Source: Volutella citrinella (lineage: Eukaryota > Ascomycota > Sordariomycetes > Hypocreales > Nectriaceae). From it: a stretch of DNA of 64,000 nucleotides. Positions 1 to 13,684 of the stretch are shown piece by piece. Below the pieces are notes generated by a model, which was given only the letters and a program-made list of their open reading frames with translations, did not search any database and had not been told where the DNA came from. The stretch is taken from positions 1,302,001-1,366,000 of the forward strand of contig JAWZSP010000006.1 of NCBI GenBank assembly GCA_034401135.1, in the 5' to 3' direction. Within the stretch, counting starts at the first letter, position 1; each line of letters starts with the position of its first letter. A program made the translations under genes and the position numbers.

Positions 1-1410
1 AGCTAATTTACTAATAAATAACCCTTCTTAGCTAAGATAGCCTTTTTACTTAGATTTAAGTCTAATTAAAATTAATAAAATTATTATTTAATAAAAGAAA
101 TAAGGTTATATATTAAATAATACTTATATTTTATATTTAGTTTTAAAAATATCTTTAATATTATATTTTATAATAGAATAATAATAGAATAGTTTATTTA
201 GTTTAAAATATTATAATTTAGATTTAAGATCTAAAATAACAGCTAAAAAAAGGGCTTTAATATAACTAGTTAATTATTTTATAATTAATAATATAAATAA
301 ATAACTTACTTATAAGCTCTTAATTAAGTATAAAAAAACTAATTAAAAAAGTATTTTTTTAATTTAATTAAGCCTTTATTTATAGCTTAATTATAAATTA
401 AATAAAAATCCTATTATATAAGTAATTAATAAAAATAAATTAAATAAATATAATAAAAATAAAAAACTTATTTTTTTAAGATTTAAAGCTTAATTAAAAA
501 ATTAAGTTTTTAAGGTTTTTAGCTTTTTATAAAGTTTATAAATATATAAAAGAGTTTTTAGGATAGTTAGATAAAACTGCTCTTATAATTTAATAATAGC
601 TTTTAAAAAGGTCTAAAATATAATTTTTAGCTTAATTAAAGCTTTTTAATTTAAGAAATTTAAAGTTATAGCTTTTATATAAGTCTATTTTAATAATATA
701 ATTTATAAGCTTTTTAAGAATTAAAGCTATATTTACTATATTATAAATTAAATTCTAATAAGCTAAACTATTTATAAAAAGAATTAATATTTAATTTTAA
801 AAATAATTTTAAGATAGTTATATTATTTAATATTAAAAAGTAAATTTCTTTTTTACTTTTTTTTAATAATACTATTTTAAAAAAGCTTTTTAATAGAGCT
901 ATTATATTTAATAATGTTTATAATATATTTTAATTAGCTTATAAGAGCTATTAATAAATTAGTAAATTTAGTATAATAATTAATAAATAAATAAAAAATT
1001 TATTATTAAAACTAGGCCTTAAAAATGTAGCTTTTTTTAAATATTTAATAAATAAAAAATCTATATAAAAAGAGAAAGTTAAATTAGAAAAATTAATAGC
1101 TAAATAGCTGTTTAAAGTATCCTATATAATAATATTAAGTATATAAATTATATACTTATTATTATTATTAAAGTCCTTATTATAGCTTTTTTTAAAATAG
1201 CTTTAAAAGTTTTAAAAAAGTAGTTATTATTAACTATATTATCTTTAATAGTATTATAATAATTTATAAATTAGCTTTATAATATAAATAAATAAAATAT
1301 TAAAAATACTTATTTAAAGATATTTTATATAATAATTAAAAGATAAATTTTTAAAGTTATTAAAAACTACTTCTTTTAGCTTATTAAAACTAAGTAAAAT
1401 AATTAATTAA

Positions 1411-1581
1411 TAAATAATAAATAAATAATAAATAAATAATAAATAAATAATAAATAAATAATAAATAAATAATAAATAAATAATAAATAAATAATAAATA
1501 AATAATAAATAAATAATAAATAAATAATAAATAAATAATAAATAAATAATAAATAAATAATAAATAAATAATAAATAAATA
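1411..1581. repeat. 11-base tandem repeat (AATAAATAAAT)n
   Basis: About 15 perfect copies of an 11-base unit made of TAAA and TAA blocks run without a substitution. Perfect copies inside heavily mutated DNA suggest recent slippage growth, after the flanking RIP. The unit contains no C or G, so it is also immune to RIP. Confidence 0.9.
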
Positions 1582-3029
1582 AGAAAAATAAGTTCTAAAT
1601 AAGAAGTCTAGCTATTTAAAGACTAAATATTAAAAGTTAAAAAAATATTTCTTAAATTTTAATATTATCTTTTAATTACTTATTTAGTTTATATAAGCTG
1701 AATTTATAAGTATCTTCTAAATAAGACTTAAAATTCTATTTATTAATTATAAAAGTATTTTTAAATAAAAGTTAGTTATTAAATTATAATATTATAAGTA
1801 ATAAAAGTAAAAAAGGCTTTAATACTTATTATAATATAATAATAACTTCTTAAAAGATTTATTTTCTAATATTTGAAAAGAAAAGTTATTATTAATAATA
1901 AATTAAAAAATTTTTTTAAATAGCCTCTATATAAGAAATTAGTTATTTTTCAATTATATTTAAATTAAAATTAAAATTTTATATTTTAATTATTAATTTA
2001 TATTTTCTTTTATTTATATATTAATATTAATATAAATTAATATATAAATAAATAACTTATTTTTTCTTAATATTCTTTTTATTTTTTTAATTATAAGTAA
2101 TTTCTAAATACTTTTACTTATAATACTTAGTAAAATTAAAAGCTTAAAAGTTTTTAATTTATACTTACTATTTATAATTATAGGTAAAAAAAATTAATTA
2201 ATAATTAAAAAAGAAGAATTTAAGTATTAATTTAAATAAATAAATTAAATTTAAAATAAAATAAATAAATCAGTAATTTTATATAAATAATAAGTATTTT
2301 CTTTTATTTTTTTAATATAAGTAATAAAAGTTTAAGTAAAAAGATAATTTTAAAAAATATAAATAGTAGATTTTTTTTTAAAAAAAAGCAAAAATTAAGC
2401 TAATTTTCCTTATTAATATTAAGAGAAGAAATAGAGCTAAGTTTATTTATAAAATACTAAGGATTAATATTAGATTTAAAAAACTAGCTCTAACTATAGT
2501 CCTTAGATTTAAGAATATAAAAAAAAGCTATTTTAAAAATAATTAAGTATAAGATAGATAAAGTAGTTAAATAGATAGTTATTTAATACAGTAGTTAAAA
2601 ACCTTAATTTTATTTTTATATTTTATAAGCTTTTTAAAAACTTATATATATTAAAAAATTATTTTTTATAATTTCTTAACTTAATATTCTATTAGATTTT
2701 ATTACTTATAAATTATATATAACTTATAAGCTTAAATTATTAATATACTTAATATCTAAGTTTAAATTATTAATATATTTTAAAAAATAATTAAGTTACT
2801 ATTTAATAATATATTATTAAGTTATATTAAAAAAGGGGAAATTAAATTATTAATACTTAAAAGATAGAATTAAGGCTTGATTAGTAAGTCTTTATTTAAG
2901 AAAAGACTAAATTCAGATTATTATAACTATAAGCTTTAAAACTTATATTTTTTATACTTATAGCCTTTTTATTATAAAGGAGTTATATATATATATATTA
3001 CTTTTAAGCTAATTATATTACTTAAAAAC

Positions 3030-3535
3030 ACAAGAATTAAAAATAATTTTAATTTATTAAATACACTAACTAAAAAAATATAGTTACTAATTATAAGTAT
3101 ATTTATTATATATATATCTAAGTAAATTATATAGAATTAATAAATAATTATTTATAAAAGGATATATTAATATTATAGTATTTCTCTTTTCTAGCTATTA
3201 GAGTGATATTAATACTTAATATTAAGATTAAGTTTAACTTTATAAATAAACAAGCTAAAATTATATTACTACTAATTATATCTATATTTATAATATATAT
3301 CTTAAGGTATATTATATATAATTAGTTAAAAATTATATATTAAAAGATATATTAATATTAAGGTATATCTCTTATTTAATTATTAAAGTAATATTAAAAG
3401 TTAATATTAAAATTAATTTTAATTTTATAAATAAACTAGCTAGAATTATATAGTTATTAATTATAAATATATTTATTATATATATATTTAAATAAAGTAT
3501 ATATAATTAGTTATAAATTATATATAAAAAGCTAT
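3030..3535. repeat. About 185-base tandem repeat, roughly 2.7 diverged copies
   Basis: Three successive segments can be aligned by eye. Anchors ATAAATAAACAAGCTA (3242) and ATAAATAAACTAGCTA (3427) lie 185 bases apart. A first copy with a matching anchor begins near 3058 (AAATACACTAACTA), and its upstream tail lies near 3010-3057. Inside each unit a block like GATATATTAATATTA followed by TCTCTT recurs at the same offset. Copies differ largely by transitions. This is a short satellite-like array or an internally duplicated element; no coding content is visible. Confidence 0.75.
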
Positions 3536-3779
3536 AATAATATTCAACTTTTTTATAATTATACTAATAGTAATAAAAATAACTAAATATAGCTAATTAA
3601 ATTAGTCTTAGTCTTAGTCTTAGTTTAAGTAAGACTAAAAGTGACTAACTAAATAAGAAAGTAAATAAAATTAAATTAATTAAATTTACTTAGCTTACTA
3701 ACTAAGACTAAAGTTAGTAAACTAACTGACTAAATTAACTAAATCACAACCTTATTAATAGTTAATATTATAAAATAAA

Positions 3780-5180
3780 TCATAACTTAATAATATTATT
3801 AATATTAGTAATATATTTTTAATTAAAAAATTTATAAAAATTAAAAAACTTATTATATATAAATAAAATAATAATAATTTTTTTAAAATGAAATAATTAA
3901 ATTAATTTATAAAATTTAATATATAAAAATTTAAAAAAATTATAAATATATTATAAAAAAATTAAATAATTTTATAAAAAATTTATAAATTAATTAATTT
4001 TATTTAAAAAAATTATTTTATATTTAATTATAAAATTTAAAATAAATTTAAAAAATATTTAAATAAAAAATTAATAATATATTTTTTAATTTATAATTTT
4101 ATTTATTTTATAAGTAATATAATTTTATTATTATTATTATTATAAAAAGTAAATATATATAAATTATATATATATAAATAATAATATAATAAAATTAAAT
4201 TAAAAATATTTTTTATTTATAATAAAATAATTATAAAAATTTAATTATATTTAATAAATTATTATATTAATAAAAAAATTATAATTTAATTTATATTAAT
4301 TAATTATTTAAAATTTAATAAGTTTTTATAAAATTTATATATATTATAAAATTTATTATTAAAATTTATTTTAATTATAAAATCTTATTTATAAAATTTA
4401 TAAAATTTAATAAAATTAAATATAATAAATATAATAATATTATTATTAATATATATATTTTTAAATTATTATAATATATAATATTATAATAAAAATTAAT
4501 TAAAATATTAATTAAATTTTAATTATTTTTTATTATAAAATCTTATTATTATTATTTTTTATAAAATTATATAATTTAATTTATATATTATATTTATATT
4601 ATATATTTTATAATAATAATAATTTATAAAATTTAATTAATAATTTTTTAAAATAAATATTAAAAATATTAAAAAAATAATTATAAAATATTATAAAAAA
4701 ATAAATTTAAAAAAAAATTAAATTAAATTTAAAAAACTTAATATTATAATTATTTATATATAATAGTAAAATTAAAATTAATTAATATAAAAAATTTAAA
4801 AATATTTTAAAAAATTTATTAATATAATAAATTTATTATTTATTTTTTTAAATTATAAATTTATTTTAAAATTTATTTATAAATTATATAAAATATTAAA
4901 TAATATTAAAATTAATTATATTAAAATTTTATATTTATTTTTTTTAATTTAAATTATAAAAATATAAATATTTTAAATAATTTATAAAAAAAATTTATAA
5001 ATAAATAAAATATTTATATTTTAATAATAATTTAAAAATAAAATTTAAATATAATAATATTTAAATAAAAATCTTTTTAAAAAAATTTAATTTTTAATTA
5101 TTAATATAAATTATTTTTTTTAATATATTATTATAAATATTATTTAAAAAATAATTATAATTATTATATATTTTATAATA
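3780..5180. other. Almost pure A/T segment
   Basis: Nearly every base is A or T, more extreme than the flanking RIP-affected DNA. Similar segments lie at 5556-5990 and 20640-20893. A 27-base word from about 4520-4553 recurs near 20744-20773, so these segments may be pieces of one older sequence split by the two retrotransposon insertions. No gene or RNA is recognisable. Confidence 0.6.
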
Positions 5181-5395
5181 ACTAAGCTAGTTCTAATTAT
5201 ATAAATAGTAGTAATTACACTAAGGTTTATATTAATAATTATACTAAGGTATAATACTAAGTATTAATCAATAAGTAAGATAAATATATTATTATATCTA
5301 GTAATAAGTAAGTAGATTATAGTAACTAAGTTATATTAATAACTAAAAAGGCTAGTTTTTTTATTATATTATAATAGCTTTACTTATACTAAATT

Positions 5396-5550
5396 ATCTA
5401 TTAAGGTCACTGTGGTTCACTAGGTTCACTTTATAACTTAGGTAATCCTTGTAGTTATTAGTCGAGTTCTTATTATTTTCTAAGGGGTTAATCCGCTTTA
5501 TATAATACGACCGTGGGATCTTATCACAGTGTATTAGCGTCAGGTTCTAA
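5396..5550. other. Short island that escaped RIP
   Basis: About 150 bases have ordinary composition, with intact CA, TG and CG dinucleotides, between A/T-only DNA on both sides. CACTGTG (about 5409) and CACAGTG (about 5526) form a short inverted repeat close to its ends. It could be a remnant of a small inverted-repeat element or solo LTR, or a fragment too short or too unique to be subject to RIP. I see no reading frame or tRNA/5S signature. Confidence 0.5.
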
Positions 5551-6339
5551 TATATTTTTAATAAAAAATTTATAAAAATAAAATAATTAAATTAAAAAAA
5601 ATTTTATAAAATTATTAAATTTTTTTTATAAAATTTATAATTAATAATATATATTTTTTATATTTAAAAATATATATAATAAATATTAATTAAAATAATT
5701 ATAAAATTAAAAAATTTTTTAAATAAAATTTATTATTATATTTATAATATAAATAATAATTATTAATAATATTATTTAAATATTATTATTTATTTAATTT
5801 ATTTTAATTTAATAAAAATAAAATATAATTAATAATAATTTATTATTAAATTATAATAAAATTAATAATTATATTTTATAAATTTTATTAAAAATAATAT
5901 TATTAAAAAAAATTAATAAAATATTTAATATTAAATTTTATTTTAATTATAAAATATTATTTAATTTATTAATAAAAATTAATTATTAAAGCTTAATATT
6001 AATATATAATATAAAATATATATAAGTAAATTAATTTTAAATTAATATATAAATTAATAGTTTTATTTAAACTAATTAAATTAATAATTATAATAATTAT
6101 TTAATAATTAAAATAATTAATAACTAGTTATTATATAATTATATAATAATTAAAGTAATTATAATATAAGTAATTTAGTATATATATATTATTATTATAA
6201 TATAATAAAGAGAGCTAGCTTTTTTAACTATTAATATAACTTAATTACTTTAATTACTTTAATTAATTATTACTTAATATAATATAATAATTATTATACT
6301 TAAGATTATTATTAAACTTATTTAAACTTAATATATATT

Positions 6340-6543
6340 TATAAAAAGATAGCTAAAAGCTTAAAGCTAGGAAAGAGTATACTTTTAAAGTCAGGTTAGT
6401 ATATTAACTTTTACTTAAGGTCTTTAGTTCTATATATAAGCTTAGCAGAAGCTTACTAAGCTTCTAATAGCTAGCTAATACTAACTAGACTAAAGTTTCT
6501 CTATTAATATAGCAGCTGCGCTAAATATAGCTAGATCCTTATA
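6340..6543 (-). repeat. 3' LTR of copy A
   Basis: This is a 204-base repeat, matching 13147-13350 without gaps and with only transitions. It starts TATAAAAAGATAGC and ends GATCCTTATA when read on the plus strand. Confidence 0.88.
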
Positions 6544-9024
6544 ATTACCTTATTATAAATAAGGCGCGCTTTTAGCCCTATTTTACTATATATATAATCT
6601 ATATATATCTAGCCTTTATAATAATAATAACCTATTAGTTTATTATTTTTCTAGATTATTAGCTTTTTTATATATTACTATTAAGTTACTATCTTTTTAT
6701 TAACTTTTTACTATAGTACTTAGTTTTCTTTTTTTTTTATAAGATTATTAATCTTATTTTTAAATTTTTAACTCTTATTATATTATTACTATTAGTATAA
6801 TAATACTTCTTTAAATTAAGAATATTTTATTAATATTTATTTTTAATAAGTAAGAGAGTTTTATTAGAACTTATATTAATAAAGTATTATACTTTTATTA
6901 TTTTATTTCTACTAATTATAATCTCTTAGTTAAGTATTATTATAATAATAATAAGAAATATTATATTATCTATAAGGTAAATAAAGCTAAGTACTAAGTA
7001 ATATATTATTAAGCTTTTACTTAGATATTTTCTAATCTTATTTTAAATCCTAGTTAAGTTCTATAGCCTAGCCTAAGCTTATTAAAATACTTTTAAGAAT
7101 ATTAATTATTATTATACTTTTACTAAAAGTTATATAGATTTTATCTTTATTAGCTATTATAATACTCTTTTAAATATAATAAATACTTATATTAAGGCCT
7201 AGAAGTTTTTTTAAAAAATTATTATAAACTTAGTAAATACTTATAATACTAATACTAAGGTTATACTTATATAATAGTAATTTTAAAAAACTAGCTCTAT
7301 TTAAAAACTATTAACTATTATAATTCTATAGAATATAAATTAAGCTTTTATTATATTTTTATTATTTTTAATTTTTTTTTATTATAAGTATAGATAATTT
7401 CCTTTATTAATATTATTACTTATACTAAAGCTACTTAACTAATATATATTTAGAATAATTCTATTATTATAAATATTAATAAAGTTTTAAAAGCTTTTAA
7501 TTTTATAATTAAATATAAAAAAACTTCCTTAAGTAAGGCTAATTAGTTAGTAAGCTTTTTTTAAGCTTACTATACTTTTTATTCTTAGTATATAAAGTAA
7601 GTAGTATTAGAGTGCCTGATTTAATATACCTATTTAAAGCTAATTTATTATCTTAAGTAGAGTAGACCTTTATTAGCTTAATAATATTATAATACTGCTT
7701 TTATAATAAGATAGGCAGCTAATAATAATAATAAGCTCTTAGTAGACTTTTTTAATAAGAATAGCTTTATTTTTAATAATAATATTAATAGTAATAATAA
7801 TACTAGTAGTAAAGGTAATAATAATAATAGTAATAGTAGTAATATATAGAGTATATAGTATCTATTTAACTTTTTACTTCTAGTTTTTTAAAAAGGTATT
7901 AAGAGGTATCTTAAGGTATCTTAGTTTTAGCTACTTATAGTAATAATTTACTTTATTTTTAGTAGTAACTTAGCTTTTAAATATAGATCTAGTTATTTTA
8001 TTTTAAGCTCTTATAATATTAAAGTTTAAATTAGAGTTTTAATATAGTATTACTATATATTTATTAAATCTTTAGTAATTACTTACTATTATCTTACTTC
8101 TTATAAAATTATTTAGCTTATTTATAATATACTTATAATTTCTTTTCTATATTTACTAAGTACTTTTTTAGCTTCTATATATTATATTCTATTAGCTAGC
8201 TTAGCTATTTAACTTAAAAGAAAGTATTATTATTATTTTATTTATATATAATAATTTTTTTTACTTTTTTTTTTTTTTTTTTTTTAAAAATTAAGAAGAT
8301 TATTTAATATATAGTTACTTATAATCTTATTATTCTAGGGTTTTAGTAATATAATTAATATAATATTATATATTTTTATATATTTACTTAGTAGAGCTAC
8401 TTAATATACCTACTTATTATATTACTTAATAATTTTAATATATATAAAGTATAGTACTAGCTTTTTATTTTTAAAATACAAGTTCTATATACTAAAGCTA
8501 ACTATTTAACTTTTTATATATACCTGCTTTTAATAGTATTTATTATAATACTTAGCTTATATTTTTATAGCTATTTACTAATATTATATAGTTTTTTACT
8601 ATACTTTTATAATCTTTTTTATATATTTTTATATACTTTTAATTTTTATTTTTAGTATATATAGTATATATTTAATAATATATAGGTAGTAATTTATAAG
8701 TACTTTAATTAAAGATATATTAATAGTACTATACTTATTATTATTATATATAAACTCTACTTTTTAAAAATATACTACTTAATTTTATAAGGACTTTTTA
8801 GTATATATTTATAAATACTTTTCTAATATTTAGTTTAACCTTTCTATCTATCTATCTATTTATAAATAGTATACTATAGATAGTTAGTATTTAATAGTTT
8901 ATTTTATTATTAAGTTAGCTTAGAATTAGCTTATAAAGAGCTTATTTTTATTATTAATAATTCTTTTTAAAGTATTATATTTATACTTAAAGTACTTATA
9001 AAGAATACTTACTAACTATATAGT

Positions 9025-10835
9025 ATTTAGTTACTTTATTATTAAAATAAAGAGTATATACTTAGTTATTTTATAAATAATTATAAGGATTATATCTACT
9101 AGCTTATTATTTAGCTATATATTTTATAATAATTTAATAATAAAGTCTATATTAATTTCTTAGAAAAGATATAATAATAGTAGTAATATTTATAGTTTAT
9201 TATAAGGCTAATACTTTAGTATATATATACCTTAGTATAGGTTATAGGTTTTTATATACTTTTAGATATTTTTAAAAAGGTTAGTTTAATAGAATTTTTA
9301 TAAAATTAATTCTAAGGTTTTTATAGTTTTTATATACCCTGATTTTAAGTTATTATAATATTAGTAAAAGATCTTTTATTATAAGGATTTTTTTTTTAGA
9401 ATTATAAGCCTGCTTTTAAAAAATAAAGTATTATTTTAGTTAACTTAATAGTTTTTCTTTTTAGTATTAATATATAGTATCTCTATATAAGCTATATATT
9501 TTAAGTTAGTAGTTAATAGTTTTTAAATTAATACTTTTAGTTTATAAAATAGCTATATTAAGAATATTATTTTACTTTTTATAAGTTCTTTTATTATAAA
9601 ATATAGAATATATTAGTTTAAAATAATAATCTTAGTTTTTTTTAAGTCTTTAATATGTTTTTTATAAATATTACTTTAGGAAGTTAATATTATAAATATA
9701 CTATTTTTTACTAGTTTTTTTTATATACTTTTTTAGCTTTTAGTAATTATAATATATATTATATATTATAATAACTTACTTAAAAAGCTATATTATAAAA
9801 GTAAGGAAGCTTTTAGTTTCTAAGTTTAAAATAGTTTAGCTAGATTAGTCTTTACTATTTAGATAAATACTTTTATTATTTTAGTTTTACTTTTTTAACT
9901 TATAATTATTTACTATAAGTTTAATAATAAATTCTTAATAAGATTTAGCTTATAAGTTAAACTTAGTAATATATTATTATAAGTAGGCTGACTTTTAGTA
10001 TAATCTAGTTTTTTTAATAAGCTATTTATTAAGTTATTTATTTTAGAATAGTATTTTATTTTAAAATTAAATTCTAAGAGCTAATATATTTATTTAGCTA
10101 GTCTTTTTTAAAAATCTTTTACTAAAGCTTTAAGGATTTATTATAATACTTTATAATTTATAAGTAGAGTAAACTATTTTAATAGTTTTTATAAATAGTA
10201 GTTTTAGTATTTTAAGGACTCTAAAACTATTAAAAACTTCTATTAGCTAGTATTCTATTTATTTTCTATTTTTAATAATTTATATAAAAAGTATATAACT
10301 AGATATTATTAATTATTATATAGTTAAGCTAGGATACTTATAATTATTTTAATTAAGGTATTAGTTTCTATTTTTATAAGTAGTATAAAGTCTTAGTATT
10401 AAAAAATAGTTATAAAGCTAAAAGCTTATTTTAGTAATTTAAAAACTATTATAGCGCTCTTTAGCTATTAAAACTTCTCTATCTTCTTTTTTTAATAGCT
10501 ACTTTTTAATAAATCTATTATTAGGGATATTATTATAAAATAATAAAAAATAAACTTTTAGTAGAAATTATAAAATCTTAAAAAGACTTAGAGTTTTTAT
10601 ATTAATATAAATAGCTTTTATTTAATAATAGATTAGACTTACTCTAGCTTTATTTTAATACCTTTTTATATAATATAATAACTTAAGAAGGTTACTTTTT
10701 ATTAATAAAAAGAGTATTTTAATAGTTTAGTATAAAATTATATAGTTTATAGTCTTTTTAAGACTTAGTATAAGTACTTAATATATTCCTTTTTTATTTA
10801 AAAGTAGATAATAATATTATTTAGGTATATAATAT
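9025..10835 (-). pseudogene. Relic pol (reverse transcriptase to integrase) of copy A
   Basis: On the minus strand, 10808-10833 reads YLNNIIIY, in the place of the YxDDILIY catalytic box of gypsy reverse transcriptases; both aspartates have become asparagine. Downstream, 10561-10586 reads FLRFYNFY, matching the conserved FLGF.NFYRRFI region between reverse transcriptase and RNase H. Further on, about 9025-9160 reads IDFIIKLL followed by a hydrophobic stretch and KITKY, matching the integrase DFI..LP...ILVIVDR.TKY block. Stops are TAA/TAG where Gln, Arg or Trp codons are expected. Domain order fits Ty3/gypsy and not copia. Confidence 0.78.
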
Positions 10836-13146
10836 AATATATATCTAATAGTTTAATAAGTACTTAGTATATATATATTTAAAAGGTTATTAGTATATTA
10901 ATAAGGCTAAAAAGTATTATATTATATTTAAAATAACTATATTATATTTAAAATATTATTTTTTAATAATTATTTTTTTTAATCTAGATATAGTAGTATA
11001 TATTTTAAAAATTAATTATAAATATTTATTTAATATAAAAAAAGTAGTCTAATAGCTTACTAATTAATAATAGGGGGTACTAGTTTTTTATAATAATTAT
11101 ATTAAGCTCTTAGTAATCTATATATAAGTATAAGGTTCTATTTTTTTTAAAAATAAATAAGATAAGAGTACTTATAGAGCTTTTATTTTTATTAATATAG
11201 CTTACTACTTATTATTTTATAAAGTATTCTAAGAGTATTTTATTTTTTTTTTATTTAGAAAGTAAAAAAGCTTAAATAAGGGCATCTTATTTTTTTATAT
11301 ATTAATTATATATTCTATATTTAGTAAAAATAGTAATTCCTTTATTAGCTATTTATTAAATACTTATATAAAGTTTATAAGCTTAATAAGTAGTAGTATT
11401 ATTTAATTTAAGAGTTTCTTATTTAGAAATACTATTTTATAATCTTTATTTAAAGTAGTACTATATATATAGAGAATATAAGCCTTTTTTTATTATTTTA
11501 TAATTTTAAATATAAAGGATTCTAAGTTAGTAATAAATATAGTATTATATTACTATATATAAATAGTTATTAAAATAAAGATACTTTTTTAACTTATTAA
11601 ATTATTAAATAAAAGTAGGTTATTAGAATTTTTAAGTTAGTTTATATTAATAAAGTTATAGTAGATTTTATATAGTTAACTATATTTATTAATTAAAAAA
11701 AATCTAATTCTATATACTTAACTACTTTTTTAATTAGTAATATTTTACTAGTTTTATAATTTAAAAACCTTAGCTTTTATAAGTAGTTAGAGACCTATTT
11801 ATAAAACTAAATAATTACTTATAAGATTAACTTATATATAAGTATTTATATTTATAATAACTTATTATTTTTAATATTCTTAGATAATAATTATATTACT
11901 TTTAATTATTTAGTTAATTAAAATAATAATAATAAGTTTAAGTACTTATAATACTACTTTACTATTAATACCTACTTATTTTTTAAAGAATTATTAGCTA
12001 GTAACTAAAATATAACTTTTTATATTATAGTTTTTAGTAATATAGTTAGTATTAAGATTATTAAGATTAATCTATTTTAGTATTTCTTTATAAAGTAATT
12101 AGTATTTTTATAATTAAAATACTTATAATAATAGTATTATAGTTTTTATAAATTAGCTTTTTAAAGCTTTTTTTATATATAAGTACTTTAGTTAGGGTTT
12201 TATTAATATTAGCCTCTTTTTTTTTTTTTTAAATTATATTTTAATTTATATTTCTTTAAGTTAATATCTAGTCTTATATAGTTTAATATATATTTATAAT
12301 AATTTATTAAAATATTACTACTTATTATACTAAGATAGATCTAGATCTACTTAGCTTTATTAATAATATCCTAGATATTTAATAACTTAATTATTTATTA
12401 ATTAATCTTATTATATAAATTTTTTTTTAAGTAGTAGTAAAAGTAGTATATTATTATTAAATTATTATTAAATTTTTATATACTTAAAAAGGTATAAGTT
12501 ACTTTTTATATTTAAAAGAACTCTAATAATAGTTTAGTAACTTTTTAATAATAAGCCTTAAGTTTATTATAAAATTAGTATTTTTTTAAATATAAGTTAA
12601 TATATTATTATTATATAAACTTAATAAAGTTATTTTATATAAAGTCTTTATTTATTAAGCCTTTAATATATATTTATTAATTTTATTACTTTTTATAATA
12701 TATTTATATTTATATTTAGTAGATTTTTTATATTATAAAAATATACTTTTAAAAACTATTCTTAGTTTTAATTACTTTAATCTAATTATTAATAATAATA
12801 TTATTTTTATTTTTTTAAAATATCTTATAATTATATTTTAAAAGTTATTTATATTTATATTCTTTTAGTAAGTACTTAGTAATTAATTAGTAAATAAGCT
12901 TATTTTAGTTTATTATTTATTAAAAGATTATAACTATTAGTAAGTTATTAAGCCTAGTTTATATATTAAAAACCTATTTATTTTTAATAGAAAGTATTAA
13001 TTAGTTCTTATTTAATAATTACAGTCAGTCTAATAAAAAAAAAGTAGTAATTTATATAGTAATTAGTAACTATTTATTTTATAAAGGAATAGGCTGTCTA
13101 TATATAGATATACTTAAAGCTAGTTTTTATAAAAAAGTAAAAGAAT

Positions 13147-13350
13147 TATAAAAAGATAGCTAAAAGCTTAAAATTAAGAAAGAGTATACTCTTAGAATTA
13201 GGTTAGTATATTAACTTTTACTTAAGGTCTTTAGTTTTATATATAAGCTTAGTAAAAGCTTACTAAGCTTTTAGCAGCTAGCTAATACTAACTAAATTAA
13301 AGTTTCTCTATTAGTATAATAACTGCGCTAGATATAGCTAGATCCTTATA
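13147..13350 (-). repeat. 5' LTR of copy A
   Basis: Partner of 6340-6543, the same length to the base. Because the pol relic reads on the minus strand, this is the 5' LTR. It is followed by the ATATT target-site copy. Confidence 0.88.
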
Positions 13351-13403
13351 ATATTATATTAATTTTATTAATATAAACTCTTAATATATTATATTAAATT
13401 TAT

Positions 13404-13684
13404 TATTATTATAAAGCGTATAATATATAAATAATATATAAGTTAGGCTATATAACTTTATAAAAAGAGAGATAATAGTAAGATTCTATAATAAAAAGTA
13501 ACTAAAGCTTACTTAATACCTTAGTAAGCTTTTTTTTATAGTATTATATATTATAAAGCTCCTTAAAATATATATATTAATAGTAATATTACTTTGCTTT
13601 TTATATTTAGCTCTACTAGCTTTTATAACTAAGCTAAGTAGTACTTTATAACTAAAATAAAGCTTAATACTAAATATTATAATA
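13404..13684 (-). repeat. 3' LTR of copy B
   Basis: A 281-base direct repeat of 20353-20632; the only gap is one T in a homopolymer run. TTTAT precedes it. Confidence 0.87.

Larger units (their letters stand above)
6340..13350 (-). mobile_element. RIP-degraded Ty3/gypsy LTR retrotransposon, copy A
   Basis: Two 204-base direct repeats (6340-6543 and 13147-13350) bound the element, and ATATT lies just outside each end (6335-6339 and 13351-13355) as a 5-base target-site duplication. I count 19 differences between the LTRs and all are transitions, as RIP would produce. The minus strand keeps a degenerate reverse transcriptase upstream of integrase, the Ty3/gypsy order, so the 5' LTR is the high-coordinate one. 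Length of about 7.0 kb is normal for the family. The TATA...TATA ends fit original TG...CA ends changed by RIP. Every frame is full of stops, so it cannot encode its proteins. Confidence 0.88.

Noticed and set aside
3600..3770. (TTAGTC)n-like words and flanking partial inverted repeat, considered as telomeric or hairpin element
   Set aside because: Only about three copies, not the fungal telomere unit TTAGGG, and the inverted arms match poorly.
13131..13146. Purine run next to the right LTR of copy A, considered a polypurine tract for a plus-strand element
   Set aside because: Reverse transcriptase and integrase relics read on the minus strand, so this side is the 5' end where a polypurine tract is not expected.
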